64,000 nt of DNA from NCBI RefSeq assembly GCF_041504345.1, contig NZ_CP167894.1, positions 3,224,001 to 3,288,000 of the forward strand, in the 5' to 3' direction. Made by a program: the position numbers and the translations under genes. The DNA is from Vibrio sp. BS-M-Sm-2. GTDB lineage: Bacteria; Pseudomonadota; Gammaproteobacteria; Enterobacterales; Vibrionaceae. A model generated the notes under the pieces. It was not told where the DNA came from. It was given only the letters and a program-made list of their open reading frames with translations, and made no database searches. Positions 33,512 through 45,114 of the stretch are shown piece by piece. Position 1 is the first letter of the stretch; each line of letters opens with the position of its first letter.

Positions 33512-36255
33512 TGTTAAAGAAAATCTTAGTTTCGACAGCGCTATGTTTTACGCTGCCATTAGTTATATCTGAGGCCTATAGTCAGACTGCACCTGAAGGG
33601 TTCGAACACCTGTTCGAACTTAAGGAAACAAGTGTCCGCATCCGTAATCTTGATGGTTCATTGAGCTCTCCTGTCACTTTGCTCACTTCGTTTAAATTGG
33701 TCAAATTGGACCAAGATAACTCAGAGTCATTTAGTGTGCTTGCTGATTATTTAGAGAAGAACTCAATTAAAAAGAGCTACCAACAACAGATTATTAGTGA
33801 TCTACTGAACGGAATTGAAGATGAAAGCCTATGCTTAGGTGAACTAGAGCAATGTCAAATTTTTCCAGAAACTTACGAGTTGGTCCATAATTATAACGAC
33901 CAAGAGCTATATTTGTTTATCTCTCCAGAAGGTGTTGATTATAAACGGGGTGGAGAAACAACTAATTATCACTCAGTAGAAAGCCGCAAAAATGGTCTGA
34001 TAAATTCGTTCGATTTATATGTTAGCGCATACCAAGATAGCGATAATAAATTTAGCTTAAATGACGAATCGGTTTTAGGTTTAAATTACGGTTATCTAAA
34101 AAGCGACTTCAATATATCTAACGGTAACGAGTTTGAGTTGTATGAAGCAGGATACCATCTTGATATTGACGCTTACGCGTTAAAGGTTGGTCACTTTGAA
34201 TTTGCACCTGAGCTAAATTCAACAGATTTTCTAAGGAGTACTGCGCGCTTTAGCCAAGATTCTGTAACGGTCGGCTCGTCAGATAAACTTATTATTGGCG
34301 GCGTGAACAGTGACAAAGTGCTCAGCTTTTATGTGCCTGTAAGTGGAAGCGTGCAAGTTTATAGAGATGAGCGCGTCATTTACCAGCGAAATGTGTCAGA
34401 GGGGCAAAATGCGATTTCTTACGACGAACTGCCGCGCGGACGATATGAAGCAAGAGTAGATGTTTCAAGTGGCGGAGAGGTTGTAAATAGTCAAAGTTTT
34501 CAAGTCTACAACTCAACAGGCGATACTTTATCCCCGGGTGGGATGGATTACTTGTTATCCGCCGGTATGTTTGCTGATAGCAACGAGGGTGAAAATACAG
34601 GTGTTGATAGCAAGAGTGAAGATAACGTTTATTTTCAAGCATTAGGTAGCTATCAATTGATTGATAGTGTTCAACTTGGTGCGGGAGCTTTGACATCAGA
34701 ACTTGGGAATATGTTCACACTGGGTGGGACATTGAATTTATTTCAATTTGGTCTGGACAGCGAAGCGGTTTATAGTCAGTTTGACGATGCTAATCACTTA
34801 AGTGCGAACATTAGTATACCGTATATCAATCTTGGTTACGAAGAGTTGGAAAACGATAACGAAGACCCTGTGGCATCACGTATGTATGGTCGCTCAAATT
34901 ACTCTCGTGTGTCATTAAATAGCTCTTATTCATTTGGCCGAGACCAGTCGCTGTATGCGTCATACTCCTTGACGAACGCTAACGCATCAAATGGCTTAGA
35001 ATCTGATAGCGAGTCTGAACTGTTGTCTTTAGGTTACAGTACCTCTGCGATCCTTGATTCGAGGTTTAATATTAACGTGGATTATAGCCACAGTACCGAT
35101 GACGCACAGGTTAACTTACTTTGGACAGTTCCATTATCAACGAAGACAGAATCAATTACGGCATTATCTTCAGACAAAGATGGAGTAAATCAGTTTAAGA
35201 CGACACTTCGTCGTAACGAAGTTATCAAGAGCGACACGTTTGATTCATCAGTAGAAGTAAGTAACACATATGCACGACGCCAAAACGAAATGTACCAAGA
35301 TGGACGTTTGACTGTAAGCGGCACTACAGAATATGCAAGGATGAACGGTTCGCTTACCGGGTCTAGTAACGGTAATCTGGGTGTTGATGCTAGCTTATCG
35401 AGCACTCAAATTATAACTAGTGACGATGTTTATCTTACAGACAAGCATGCTTCGGCATACACATTAGTAGATATCGAACAAAGTGAATTTGACAAAAATT
35501 CAGTTGAAGAGAAAGGCTACTTTACACTCAAAAAGCAGGGGAAGGATAATAATAAATTCATCGTGTACCGTGATGAGACCATTATACCGTTACAAGATTT
35601 TAATAGTTATGAAGCTACATTTGAGTCTGAAAGCGTTGATTTATATAACGCCGGTGGCAGCGAGGCTATGGTGTTCAGTCACCCAGGTACAGTTGCCACA
35701 ATAGAGCCCAAAATTCGACGCCTAGTGTCGTTTGTGACAGCGTTTAACAATATTTCCGAAGAGCCTGTAATTAAGGTCGAATGCAGCGGTGAAGGATGCG
35801 TAGATGTGAATGAAATGACTAACGGCGTATACAGAGTAACGGTATTAGAGGGGATGGATTTTGAGTTAACGTCAGACGGTACTCAATGTTTATTGCCTTA
35901 TCAGTTTAATTCTACGAGTCAATTGAATTTCGGACAAAACTATTGCTTACCGATTGCTAAAACAGATACTATACAGAACATTGAATATAAATCAGAATCG
36001 TTAAATGCATTATTTCTTGGAGCATTTGAAGTGTCGGATAAATTAACACAATCGATGAATAAACTTGAATATTTAGGTTACAATTTGATTAAAAAAGATA
36101 TAGGGCGCTATAAAGCGATTTATATATCTCATAAGTCAAATAAGTTACAGGAAGTGTTAGCAACGCATGCGAACGAAATCGAGAAATTTAAACTAATGGC
36201 TAAAAATATGTATAAAACAAATAGTATATTTTATCCAGTCGCAAAGATTAACTAG
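33511..36255 (+). CDS. Outer-membrane usher, CS1/alpha-fimbrial (TcfC-like) type
   Basis: A 914-residue protein with signal peptide (LVSTALCFTLPLVISEAYS) and a long beta-barrel. Usher hallmarks are SFYVPVSGSVQVYRDERVIYQRNVSEGQNAISYDELPRGRYEARVDV (about 270-320, plug/TcfC-type region), then FQVYNSTGDTLSPGG, many amphipathic strands, and a C-terminal Ig-like part with CSGEGC and CLLPYQF cysteines. It secretes and assembles pilins delivered by the chaperone. It is coupled by TAATG to the preceding subunit gene and lies 12 bp before the chaperone gene. Its length is like other alpha-clade ushers (about 870-920). Confidence 0.85.
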   Translation: MLKKILVSTALCFTLPLVISEAYSQTAPEGFEHLFELKETSVRIRNLDGSLSSPVTLLTSFKLVKLDQDNSESFSVLADYLEKNSIKKSYQQQIISDLLNGIEDESLCLGELEQCQIFPETYELVHNYNDQELYLFISPEGVDYKRGGETTNYHSVESRKNGLINSFDLYVSAYQDSDNKFSLNDESVLGLNYGYLKSDFNISNGNEFELYEAGYHLDIDAYALKVGHFEFAPELNSTDFLRSTARFSQDSVTVGSSDKLIIGGVNSDKVLSFYVPVSGSVQVYRDERVIYQRNVSEGQNAISYDELPRGRYEARVDVSSGGEVVNSQSFQVYNSTGDTLSPGGMDYLLSAGMFADSNEGENTGVDSKSEDNVYFQALGSYQLIDSVQLGAGALTSELGNMFTLGGTLNLFQFGLDSEAVYSQFDDANHLSANISIPYINLGYEELENDNEDPVASRMYGRSNYSRVSLNSSYSFGRDQSLYASYSLTNANASNGLESDSESELLSLGYSTSAILDSRFNINVDYSHSTDDAQVNLLWTVPLSTKTESITALSSDKDGVNQFKTTLRRNEVIKSDTFDSSVEVSNTYARRQNEMYQDGRLTVSGTTEYARMNGSLTGSSNGNLGVDASLSSTQIITSDDVYLTDKHASAYTLVDIEQSEFDKNSVEEKGYFTLKKQGKDNNKFIVYRDETIIPLQDFNSYEATFESESVDLYNAGGSEAMVFSHPGTVATIEPKIRRLVSFVTAFNNISEEPVIKVECSGEGCVDVNEMTNGVYRVTVLEGMDFELTSDGTQCLLPYQFNSTSQLNFGQNYCLPIAKTDTIQNIEYKSESLNALFLGAFEVSDKLTQSMNKLEYLGYNLIKKDIGRYKAIYISHKSNKLQEVLATHANEIEKFKLMAKNMYKTNSIFYPVAKIN

Positions 36256-36267
36256 TAGGGTGGTGAA

Positions 36268-36984
36268 ATGAAATTGAAAAAAATCATATCGATATCTATT
36301 CTTATGGTAGTAAATTTTTCTGTAAATGCACTTCAATTAGATAAAATGATTATTGTCTCTGACAAAAACTCGAATGGTATATTAACTTTAACTAATGATG
36401 AGGACGATATAATATTCGTTGATTCTAAAGTAGAAGAAATTAGCATATCAAACGGAACTGAGATCAAGAAGAAAAAATATACAAGACAAAACTTAGAAGA
36501 TTGGAAGATTTCATTGACAAACCAGAAATTAATTTTGAAACCAGGTCAAGAGAAAGTAGTAGGTATTCGCAGTTTGTGTAGTGAATCTAAGTGTGAAAAT
36601 GATAAAGATCTCATGTTTTTAACAACATTTTATCCAAGCCCTTACTTAAAAGAAGAGAATGATAACAGTTCAATTCAAGTGAATTTTGGTTTCGCTCCAG
36701 TATATGTTATTCCAACTAAAAATCCGGAATTTTCATACGAGTTAATAAATCAAGGTGATAGATTACATGTTATCAATGACAGTAATACATTGATCAATAT
36801 TTACGCGAATTCATGTGAGGGCCAAAACAAACAAGCTTGTCAAAAAATGTATACTGTATTAGCTGGTCGAGAAAAATCATTTAAATTACCTAGCGTGATG
36901 CAAAGCGAAAGTATAAACGTTACTGTGACTTCCCATGATCGCAGTTACACTGAAAAATATACGTTAGAACTAAGAGGTATGTAA
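36268..36984 (+). CDS. Periplasmic pilus chaperone 1 (alpha-fimbrial, PapD-like fold)
   Basis: A 238-residue protein: signal peptide ending VNA (about 22), then LDKMIIVSDKNSNGILTLTN, a basic strand KKKKYTRQNLEDWKISL (about 67-83), and KLILKPGQEKVVGIRSLCSES (about 86-106), where the PGQEKVVGIR stretch is the G1-strand-like subunit-capping motif. Next come FAPVYVIPT (about 145) and the C-terminal domain. It should hold pilins in the periplasm until the usher takes them. It overlaps the tip adhesin by one base (TAATG) and has a close paralogue at 39203-39928. Confidence 0.83.
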   Translation: MKLKKIISISILMVVNFSVNALQLDKMIIVSDKNSNGILTLTNDEDDIIFVDSKVEEISISNGTEIKKKKYTRQNLEDWKISLTNQKLILKPGQEKVVGIRSLCSESKCENDKDLMFLTTFYPSPYLKEENDNSSIQVNFGFAPVYVIPTKNPEFSYELINQGDRLHVINDSNTLINIYANSCEGQNKQACQKMYTVLAGREKSFKLPSVMQSESINVTVTSHDRSYTEKYTLELRGM

Positions 36985-38015
36985 TGATAAAGCAATTTAT
37001 CGTCTTCATTGGCGTTATATTATTTCAAATGAGTCAGTCACATGCGGCATTTGAAATTAGAGCGACTGTAAGCGGCGGTGTAATTAATTGGGATAACATG
37101 ACTCATACCTCTGGTTTAAATGCTATGGTACCAAGTACCTGGGGGACGCCTCCAATGTTACAAGCTGTTGAATCTTGGACTCCTGCTAGTCTTGGAGGGG
37201 GTCAACAATTTATTACGAATGGTTGGGTTGATGCTAGCACTAGCCCCGTTCAAGTTGTAGGCATGGAATACAATACAACAGGTGCTGAGTTTTCTAAATT
37301 ACAGAGCGGCATGGGGAACAACTCTTGTATTCATGATAGCGTTAAGTTACCCATAATACAGTTAACTGGAATAAACTGTATTTCGGAAACTAAGTTAAGC
37401 GCTAAGGTAAAAACAGAACCATTTGTTTTCTATCGACCAATAATTACATTAAATGATAATGATATTCTTAGTTCATTAGAAGGGAAAAAACAAGGTGTTT
37501 ACTCTATCCAAATAAAATTCATGATACGTCACTATTACGAAAATAATGGTATAAGAACATATCGTAATATAAATGAAACCGTTATTATGATGTTTAATTA
37601 TTTTCCTGTCCAACTTGACAATATTATTGTTCAAGGGGATGGGGAGATGGACCCACAATATGATGTGGTTAACAGGAAGGTGTCTGCTCAAACCAAGTTC
37701 GATATTACGGCCAACGGCTACTTTAGCGACGGTATTCAATTAACACTGTTAAATGGCGAGTCAGACTATCATCTAGTCCATCAAACAGAACGTAATGTGT
37801 TAATCCCCTACAGTATTGATTGCGCAGGTTGTAGTAATAACATTATGGTCGAGAAAGGCAAGCTGTTACACAATACAACACAGATCGGGCAGGGCGGAGG
37901 TACTAAAACAGCTATTACTTTCGAGTTGAATTTTCGTTACAACTATAATGGAGAAATACTTTCAAGTGGTAGATACGAAGATCAAGTAACAATTATGTTG
38001 GAGCCTCGTATATAA
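36984..38015 (+). CDS. Pilus tip adhesin, CfaE/CblD family-like
   Basis: A 343-residue protein with signal peptide (VFIGVILFQMSQSHA). The body shows family-like features: GVYSIQIKFMIRHYYENNGIRTYRN (about 167-191), a second half (DPQYDVVNRKVSAQTKFDITANGYFSDGIQL) like the C-terminal pilin domain, CAGC near 277 and a final beta strand YEDQVTIMLEPR. It should cap the pilus and bind a surface ligand. It is coupled to the chaperone (TAATG) and abuts the next gene directly. Confidence 0.78.
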   Translation: MIKQFIVFIGVILFQMSQSHAAFEIRATVSGGVINWDNMTHTSGLNAMVPSTWGTPPMLQAVESWTPASLGGGQQFITNGWVDASTSPVQVVGMEYNTTGAEFSKLQSGMGNNSCIHDSVKLPIIQLTGINCISETKLSAKVKTEPFVFYRPIITLNDNDILSSLEGKKQGVYSIQIKFMIRHYYENNGIRTYRNINETVIMMFNYFPVQLDNIIVQGDGEMDPQYDVVNRKVSAQTKFDITANGYFSDGIQLTLLNGESDYHLVHQTERNVLIPYSIDCAGCSNNIMVEKGKLLHNTTQIGQGGGTKTAITFELNFRYNYNGEILSSGRYEDQVTIMLEPRI

Positions 38016-38864
38016 ATGAAAACAAAAATTTTGTTGATCGCACTGCTAATTGTTAATGCAGAAGGCGTCAAAGCAAAACAGCCTTTATCACCTGTTCAAA
38101 TCAGTAGTGGTGTGGTGTTTTCAGTTTTCGATAATGATAAAGCGGATAGTGAGGCGTTGGGTTATTCTGTCGGTGCGGGCTATAATGTCAATTCTCACTT
38201 GCGTTTGGGGTTAGAGTACAGTGGCTTTGGTGCGTTAGGTGGAGCAGATTCAGGCCTCAGTACCACTATATTGGATGCAAGCTTATTATTACCTTTGAGC
38301 GATTATTCGTCACTATACATAGGAGCCGGTGGCGGTCTATCAACTTTTAGCGATGAATTGAATTATTCACAAATTGATACCAACGTAACTGCATCGTTGG
38401 GCATGCAATATGCGCTGACAAAAAACTGGATCGCAGATATCTCTTATCGAGGAATCTTTGACTTACAAAAATGGCAAGACGACCTTTATTCGTTTAACGT
38501 TCGTGTCGCTTATCGCTTTTCAAATTCGGAAGAGAGCTATAATTCTGAACATATTAGTAAAAGTTATCTAGAACATCGGGCTGTGAAAATAACTACATTA
38601 GAGGAGAGTAAAAATCAAAAGGAGCCAGAATTAAGATTAGCAAATAACCAGCAAAATATCTCAAAGCCAGTGAACTTGAATCCATGTAAAAAAGTCACTC
38701 AATCTTATCAAGTCCAAACTGGCGACCATTTGAACAAGCTTGCTAAGTTAAACCAAGTATCACTAACGGAAATTCTTGAGGTAAACAGACAGTTATCCAA
38801 TAGAGACGTTAATCTTCTATTCCCTGGTGAGGTGATTAAAATACCTCAATTTAGCTGTGACTAA
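38016..38864 (+). CDS. Outer-membrane beta-barrel protein with C-terminal LysM domain
   Basis: A 282-residue protein with signal peptide (LLIALLIVNAEGVKA). It is followed by an 8-strand OmpA-like barrel (about 25-172; GYSVGAGYNVNSHLRLGLEYSGFG, SLYIGAGGGLSTF, ASLGMQYALTKNWIADISYRGIF, FNVRVAYRF). A charged linker precedes a LysM peptidoglycan-binding domain (about 232-280; QSYQVQTGDHLNKLAKLNQVSLTEILEVN...LFPGEVIKIP). The start codon directly follows the adhesin stop, so it belongs to the pilus operon. A barrel tethered to peptidoglycan could brace the usher or the envelope; that role is inferred. This is not a usual member of CS1-type operons. Confidence 0.8.
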   Translation: MKTKILLIALLIVNAEGVKAKQPLSPVQISSGVVFSVFDNDKADSEALGYSVGAGYNVNSHLRLGLEYSGFGALGGADSGLSTTILDASLLLPLSDYSSLYIGAGGGLSTFSDELNYSQIDTNVTASLGMQYALTKNWIADISYRGIFDLQKWQDDLYSFNVRVAYRFSNSEESYNSEHISKSYLEHRAVKITTLEESKNQKEPELRLANNQQNISKPVNLNPCKKVTQSYQVQTGDHLNKLAKLNQVSLTEILEVNRQLSNRDVNLLFPGEVIKIPQFSCD

Positions 38865-38885
38865 CTTACGTTTTCTATATACGGT

Positions 38886-38919
38886 AACACTGTTGTTTAA
38901 TCAAGCAGCAGTGTTTTTT
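38886..38919 (+). terminator. Terminator of the pilus operon
   Basis: AACACTG...CAGTGTT stem with an internal mismatch around a loop, followed by T6. It lies about 20 bp after the barrel-LysM gene. It ends the operon before the second chaperone gene. Confidence 0.75.
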
Positions 38920-39202
38920 AGGTCCTAAATGTTACATGGCAGACTAACCCAAACAAAACACACAAGTCCTCCCAATGCTTTCATATCTTTTCCTAGCGCT
39001 GCGATTAGCGTCTATGCATACTACCATCGCAGGTAGGCATCTTTTTGGCGTCATATTCTACTATGCCCAATAAAAAGAAAGTGGCGTCGAATATTCTTTA
39101 AAACAGTAGCTTCAGGCTAAATCATGAATTTGAATGAAATTACTCTAATTTTTAGTGGTAGATTTATCAAAAATGTCAACCGTTCTTCTTAAGAGATATA
39201 AT

Positions 39203-39928
39203 ATGAAAATAAAGTTAGCTTGTTTAATTATGGTCATTGGTTACTCAATTATCGTTCCTGAAACTGCACTTGCATTTAAAGTAGATAAAATGGTTGTAGT
39301 ATCTGACGAAAAAGGAAATGGCGCTATTTCTTTGTCAAATGATGGTTCAGCCCCTCTTTTTATACAGTCAAATATACAGGAGTTGACTGTAAATCAGAAT
39401 AACGAAGTGGTTCGTAATGACTATACGCGTAAAAACTTATCGGATTGGAAAATTTCGCTAACACACCCACAGGTTGTACTTAGACCTGGTGAAGAAAAAA
39501 CGGTTGGAATAAGAAGCTTGTGTTACGAATCGTCGTGCGATACCACTACAGACCTTATGTTCATGCTGCCGTTTACCCCAAGCCACTATGACGCTAAAAG
39601 TATAAAGTCTAGTGGAATTCAGTTCAACTACGGTTTTACACCTATTTATATCATTCCAACTCGTTCACCTAACGTAGAGTATAAAGTGTTAAATAACGGT
39701 GCTGATTTGATAATTGAGAATAAAGGTAACACACTAATCTATGTGACTGTAGAGGGAGAGGGTTGTGGCGAGCTAAAACAATGCCGGAGTGAGTATATGG
39801 TGATTTCTGGAAGGTCGAAGGTGTTTAACCTTCCTGAAAATGTCCAGTCGGAAAATTTGAACATAACAGTCTCATCACATGACAAACAATATAACAAAAC
39901 TAGCGTTTACCATAGAAGTAAGAATTGA
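39203..39928 (+). CDS. Periplasmic pilus chaperone 2 (paralogue of chaperone 1)
   Basis: A 241-residue paralogue of the first chaperone: signal peptide IMVIGYSIIVPETALA, then KVDKMVVVSDEKGNGAISLSN, NDYTRKNLSDWKISLTHPQVVLRPGEEKTVGIRSLC and FTPIYIIPT. The protein and DNA look moderately diverged from copy 1. It is outside the main operon, after its terminator and a 338-bp spacer (38865-39202) with no other gene. I chose the ATG at 39203 over upstream in-frame codons because it gives a normal signal peptide and has AAGAGA upstream. It may serve the same pilus (EcpB/EcpE-like chaperone pairs are known) or be left from a second, lost pilus locus. Confidence 0.8.
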   Translation: MKIKLACLIMVIGYSIIVPETALAFKVDKMVVVSDEKGNGAISLSNDGSAPLFIQSNIQELTVNQNNEVVRNDYTRKNLSDWKISLTHPQVVLRPGEEKTVGIRSLCYESSCDTTTDLMFMLPFTPSHYDAKSIKSSGIQFNYGFTPIYIIPTRSPNVEYKVLNNGADLIIENKGNTLIYVTVEGEGCGELKQCRSEYMVISGRSKVFNLPENVQSENLNITVSSHDKQYNKTSVYHRSKN

Positions 39929-40176
39929 CGCTTTTTTAGTTTCGGCTTAGGGGCGACGAAATAATGTACTCTAAGTCTGAACCTTGATTTATTTGATAAA
40001 TTAAAATGTATATCAAGCAAGCATTTGCTAAGTATTTTAGGGTGTTGTCATGGTTTCAGGTCACCATGTCAGCTTTAGTCATCTGAGGTCGAGAAAAAGC
40101 AACGAGAGTCTTTACAATGTCTTAGGATCATTAAGTAGTACACACGAAACATATTCAGGTGCAATATTTTCGAATG
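39929..40176. other. Spacer after the second chaperone gene
   Basis: I see no gene, RNA or clear terminator here. The right boundary is the left inverted repeat of an IS3-family remnant. Confidence 0.5.
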
Positions 40177-42324
<2,148 letters not shown>

Positions 42325-42497
42325 CACAGGTCATTGGCAGAAAAATTGGCCGATCTCGGACACTGTAAATGGTGCTGACGCGAGCGCGATGCTTTACAGT
42401 ATTGTCGAGATAGCGGAAGCTAAGTCAGATATCGATGCACTCCCACCTTGAAAATTCAAACACTAGAATGTCGCCCCGAGGGATTAGGGGCGCTTAC
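42325..42497 (+). mobile_element. IS66-family right-end remnant
   Basis: Encodes a C-terminal transposase piece (NWPISDTVNGADASAMLYSIVEIAEA, 42345-42420), as in IS66 TnpC proteins. About 60 bp later it ends in GGGGCGCTTAC (42487-42497), the reverse complement of the GTAAGCGCCCC-type terminus of IS66 elements. It directly abuts the IS3 right end, so one element cut the other. Confidence 0.72.
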
Positions 42498-42572
42498 TAG
42501 AGAATAGCTTCTGTCGCCATACAATAAAGTTTTCGACAGAGCCTGAAAAGCCCTTTTATGGCAACGTATAAA

Positions 42573-44405
42573 TTAATGATAGGGGCTGTTTAGTTCTAAG
42601 TTATCTGGGTACATTGGGAATCGCAACGACTTGAAACTATAGAATGAAAAATGCCCAGTATCACCATTGGATATTTTCACACCGAAGATTGGCTGACCAG
42701 TTTCAAAGTCAACTTCAGTTACAGCTATTTCAGCGAAAACCCCCGTTACACTTGAACCGTCTTCAGGATCTCCATTGGGAGTTCCTATTTTATTGCCTTC
42801 TCCATCAAAGTTTGCACCACCATAATTTATTAAAAACGTACCACTTTCGTTATTATCAGAGTATCTAACGACATTTCCAACATACCCACTATAATATTTG
42901 TATGAATATTGATCGCTGTATTCATAGATTAGCTGAACGGTTTTATCTACTTCATCAATTCGGTAGTGTACATATCGAGAGCTATTGTCAGCAGCGTTAA
43001 CCCAGTAAGATGAATCAAAACTTCGGAAGTTTCCATTGTCAAATAAGATTATGTCAACTGTGCTTGGATTATTATCCTGGTCTGGTAAGAATGTCGCTGA
43101 ATGCTGCCCCCAATTCCAGAAGTTACGATCTAACCAGCGTTTATCTGAATAATTACCATCACTATTTCCATTCTCGTCAACTGGTATAAGTAAGTAAGGT
43201 TGATATTCGATTGTCCAGTTATCATGAGCGCCTAATATCCATCGGATGTCAGCCCCAGCTTCATGTGTAACCGAGTCAAATGATGAGTTTTGATTGAAAG
43301 CTATGACCGCATCTTGATGGCGCGAGGATATCATATAAGAGTTACTTTCAGGGTTATAATCTCCTCGATTCATATGCATCCAATCGATAACTTCTATTCC
43401 ATATACGTCTTCATTATCTTCGTCAATATTTGGTTGATAAAAGCGTGATTCATCAATAATATTTTTGAAGTCGAAATATTTAATTCGCTCTGGTTTTGGT
43501 GCGAGCGAATTGTAATCCAATTCGACCAGCTGATCTTCGATCTTTACAGGTTCTGGTTCACTAGTAAAAGCATTAGCCACCTCGGCTGGCATTAGAATAT
43601 TGCCATTTGGAAGCTCGACTAAATCATGATGCATCCTAAAGTCAGTATTAGTTTGCTTTATACACCTGCCTAAAATGTCAACTTCATTAAGTTGATAGAA
43701 TGTGTTAGTAAATAGAAAGTTACCATTTTCTGTACGGATAAAAGACGACCAATCTTCAGATATATCTTGGTTTGAATAAAGATCGCGCCCAACATACCAT
43801 CTAACCTCATGGTTGGCATCAATACCAATAAAACCATGAGTTTGAACCCCTATAAAAGTGAGGCCTCGCTGCATACGCTCGGGTTGAGATATTAGGGCTG
43901 GATCTAGCTCTTCTATTATAGGAAAATCATCAGGTAATGGTTCAGTTTGAATAGTATATGTATATGTCTCATCAAGAGAAGGGGAGAGCGGATGAACATA
44001 ACTAACCTCTACGATATTCGCGTAATCAGGATACAGCCCTGCAATGGGAATAAAATGCTCCATGCTTTCCTCTGTAAATTGATAGCTAACGTCCGTCTCA
44101 GGAGTTTTTCCTTTTACCGTTACAGATACATGGCTAAATGAAAGAGTTTTTACGCCAATAAGTGCGGTTAAAGGGGCCGCTGCAGTATTGTTATCAAGTC
44201 TAAATGGATCCAGTTCAATATATGGATTAGCTGGCTCATAGGCTCCATTAGCAATTTTTAAAACTAGCTCATCCCATTTCTTTGTATGCAATTCAACAAG
44301 ATCATCAGGAGCTTTTGCATGAGCCATATTTATTTGTATATAGAGTGATAATAATATGAAAAATGTATAGGGAAACATTCTAGATATAGTTTTTATGATT
44401 TTCAT
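42573..44405 (-). CDS. Arylsulfate sulfotransferase (ASST family), periplasmic
   Basis: A 610-residue protein with a signal peptide (residues 1-30, ending MAHA). An N-terminal domain (about 60-170) precedes a six-bladed propeller-type ASST domain: QTHGFIGIDANHEVRWYVG (about 190), FRMHHDLVELPNGNILM (about 260), DWMHMNRGDYNPESNSYMISSRHQDAVIAF (about 343-372) and WGQHSATFLPDQDNNPSTVDIILFDNGN (about 430). The histidine of SRHQDAV matches the family's catalytic sulfo-accepting histidine position. It moves sulfate between phenols without PAPS. No dsbL/dsbI partner genes lie nearby. It is flanked by IS debris on both sides and looks like an acquired gene. Confidence 0.85.
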   Translation of the reverse strand: MKIIKTISRMFPYTFFILLSLYIQINMAHAKAPDDLVELHTKKWDELVLKIANGAYEPANPYIELDPFRLDNNTAAAPLTALIGVKTLSFSHVSVTVKGKTPETDVSYQFTEESMEHFIPIAGLYPDYANIVEVSYVHPLSPSLDETYTYTIQTEPLPDDFPIIEELDPALISQPERMQRGLTFIGVQTHGFIGIDANHEVRWYVGRDLYSNQDISEDWSSFIRTENGNFLFTNTFYQLNEVDILGRCIKQTNTDFRMHHDLVELPNGNILMPAEVANAFTSEPEPVKIEDQLVELDYNSLAPKPERIKYFDFKNIIDESRFYQPNIDEDNEDVYGIEVIDWMHMNRGDYNPESNSYMISSRHQDAVIAFNQNSSFDSVTHEAGADIRWILGAHDNWTIEYQPYLLIPVDENGNSDGNYSDKRWLDRNFWNWGQHSATFLPDQDNNPSTVDIILFDNGNFRSFDSSYWVNAADNSSRYVHYRIDEVDKTVQLIYEYSDQYSYKYYSGYVGNVVRYSDNNESGTFLINYGGANFDGEGNKIGTPNGDPEDGSSVTGVFAEIAVTEVDFETGQPIFGVKISNGDTGHFSFYSFKSLRFPMYPDNLELNSPYH

Positions 44406-44584
44406 GTACCTTACCTCGGTTATGTGTGAGATTGTATATTAATATAAGTGATAAGACTGCCCTAAAACATGTCACTTTTGAGATCATAAAATGGAAGAAT
44501 GCCTCTACCAGTTCGTAAGTGGGAGCGCTCTCTTGTGGTATTACAGGTTACAGATCGGATTCTAAATGCCGATTGAAACGGTCT

Positions 44585-44670
44585 CAGAAATAGCTAATTG
44601 CTCTTTTTTGATCGAAAACTAGTTAAGCCGATCCAGACTCTTAACAACACGACACACAGCAGCAAACCAA
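44585..44670. repeat. 86-bp duplicated sequence, copy 1
   Basis: Sequence from CAGAAATAGCTAATTGCTC to CAGCAAACCAA occurs again, apparently without change, at 49726-49811. Here it directly precedes the broken GIY-YIG-type gene. The flanks differ completely, so it probably is the end of an insertion sequence or another mobile unit that I do not recognise. Confidence 0.75.
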
Positions 44671-44679
44671 GCAAGGTCA

Positions 44680-45114
44680 CTTTTATGTTATTAGTAATAT
44701 TGGCTCGTTTGGAGAAAACGTTTATAAGATTGGTATGACCCGCCGACTCGAACCAATGGATCGGGTCAAGGAGTTGGGTGACGCTTCAGTACCATTCAGT
44801 TTTGATGTCCACACCATGATTCACACCACTGACGCACCTTCTCTGAGAAAGAGTTGCATCGCGTATTTGATAATGACCGTCTGAACATGGTGAATAGGCG
44901 TAAAGAGTTTTTCCAAGTGGATCTATCTGACATCAAGAAAGCTGTTAAAAACTTCGATATTGATGATGCTGAGTTCATCGAAACTGCTGTAGCACAGGGC
45001 TTCAATGAAACTAAAGCAATGCGCAAGCAAGCTGAGTTGAAAGAAGCAATCGAGCTTGGTGCTATCAGCGATTTAACTAAGACGAAGCAACCTGAATTTG
45101 CTGAGAGCATTTAA
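44680..45114 (+). pseudogene. Remnant of a T5orf172/GIY-YIG nuclease-like protein
   Basis: Reading frames give YVISNIGSFGENVYKIGMTRRLEPMDRVKEL and DASVPFSFDVHTMIHTTDAP. After a frameshift near 44840 they give EKELHRVFDNDRLNMVNRRKEFFQVDLSDIKKAVKNF, ending PEFAESI. This is the C-terminal nuclease/DNA-binding domain found in phage-related T5orf172/DUF4041 proteins. The N-terminal part is missing at the 86-bp repeat. Broken by truncation plus one frameshift. Confidence 0.8.
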
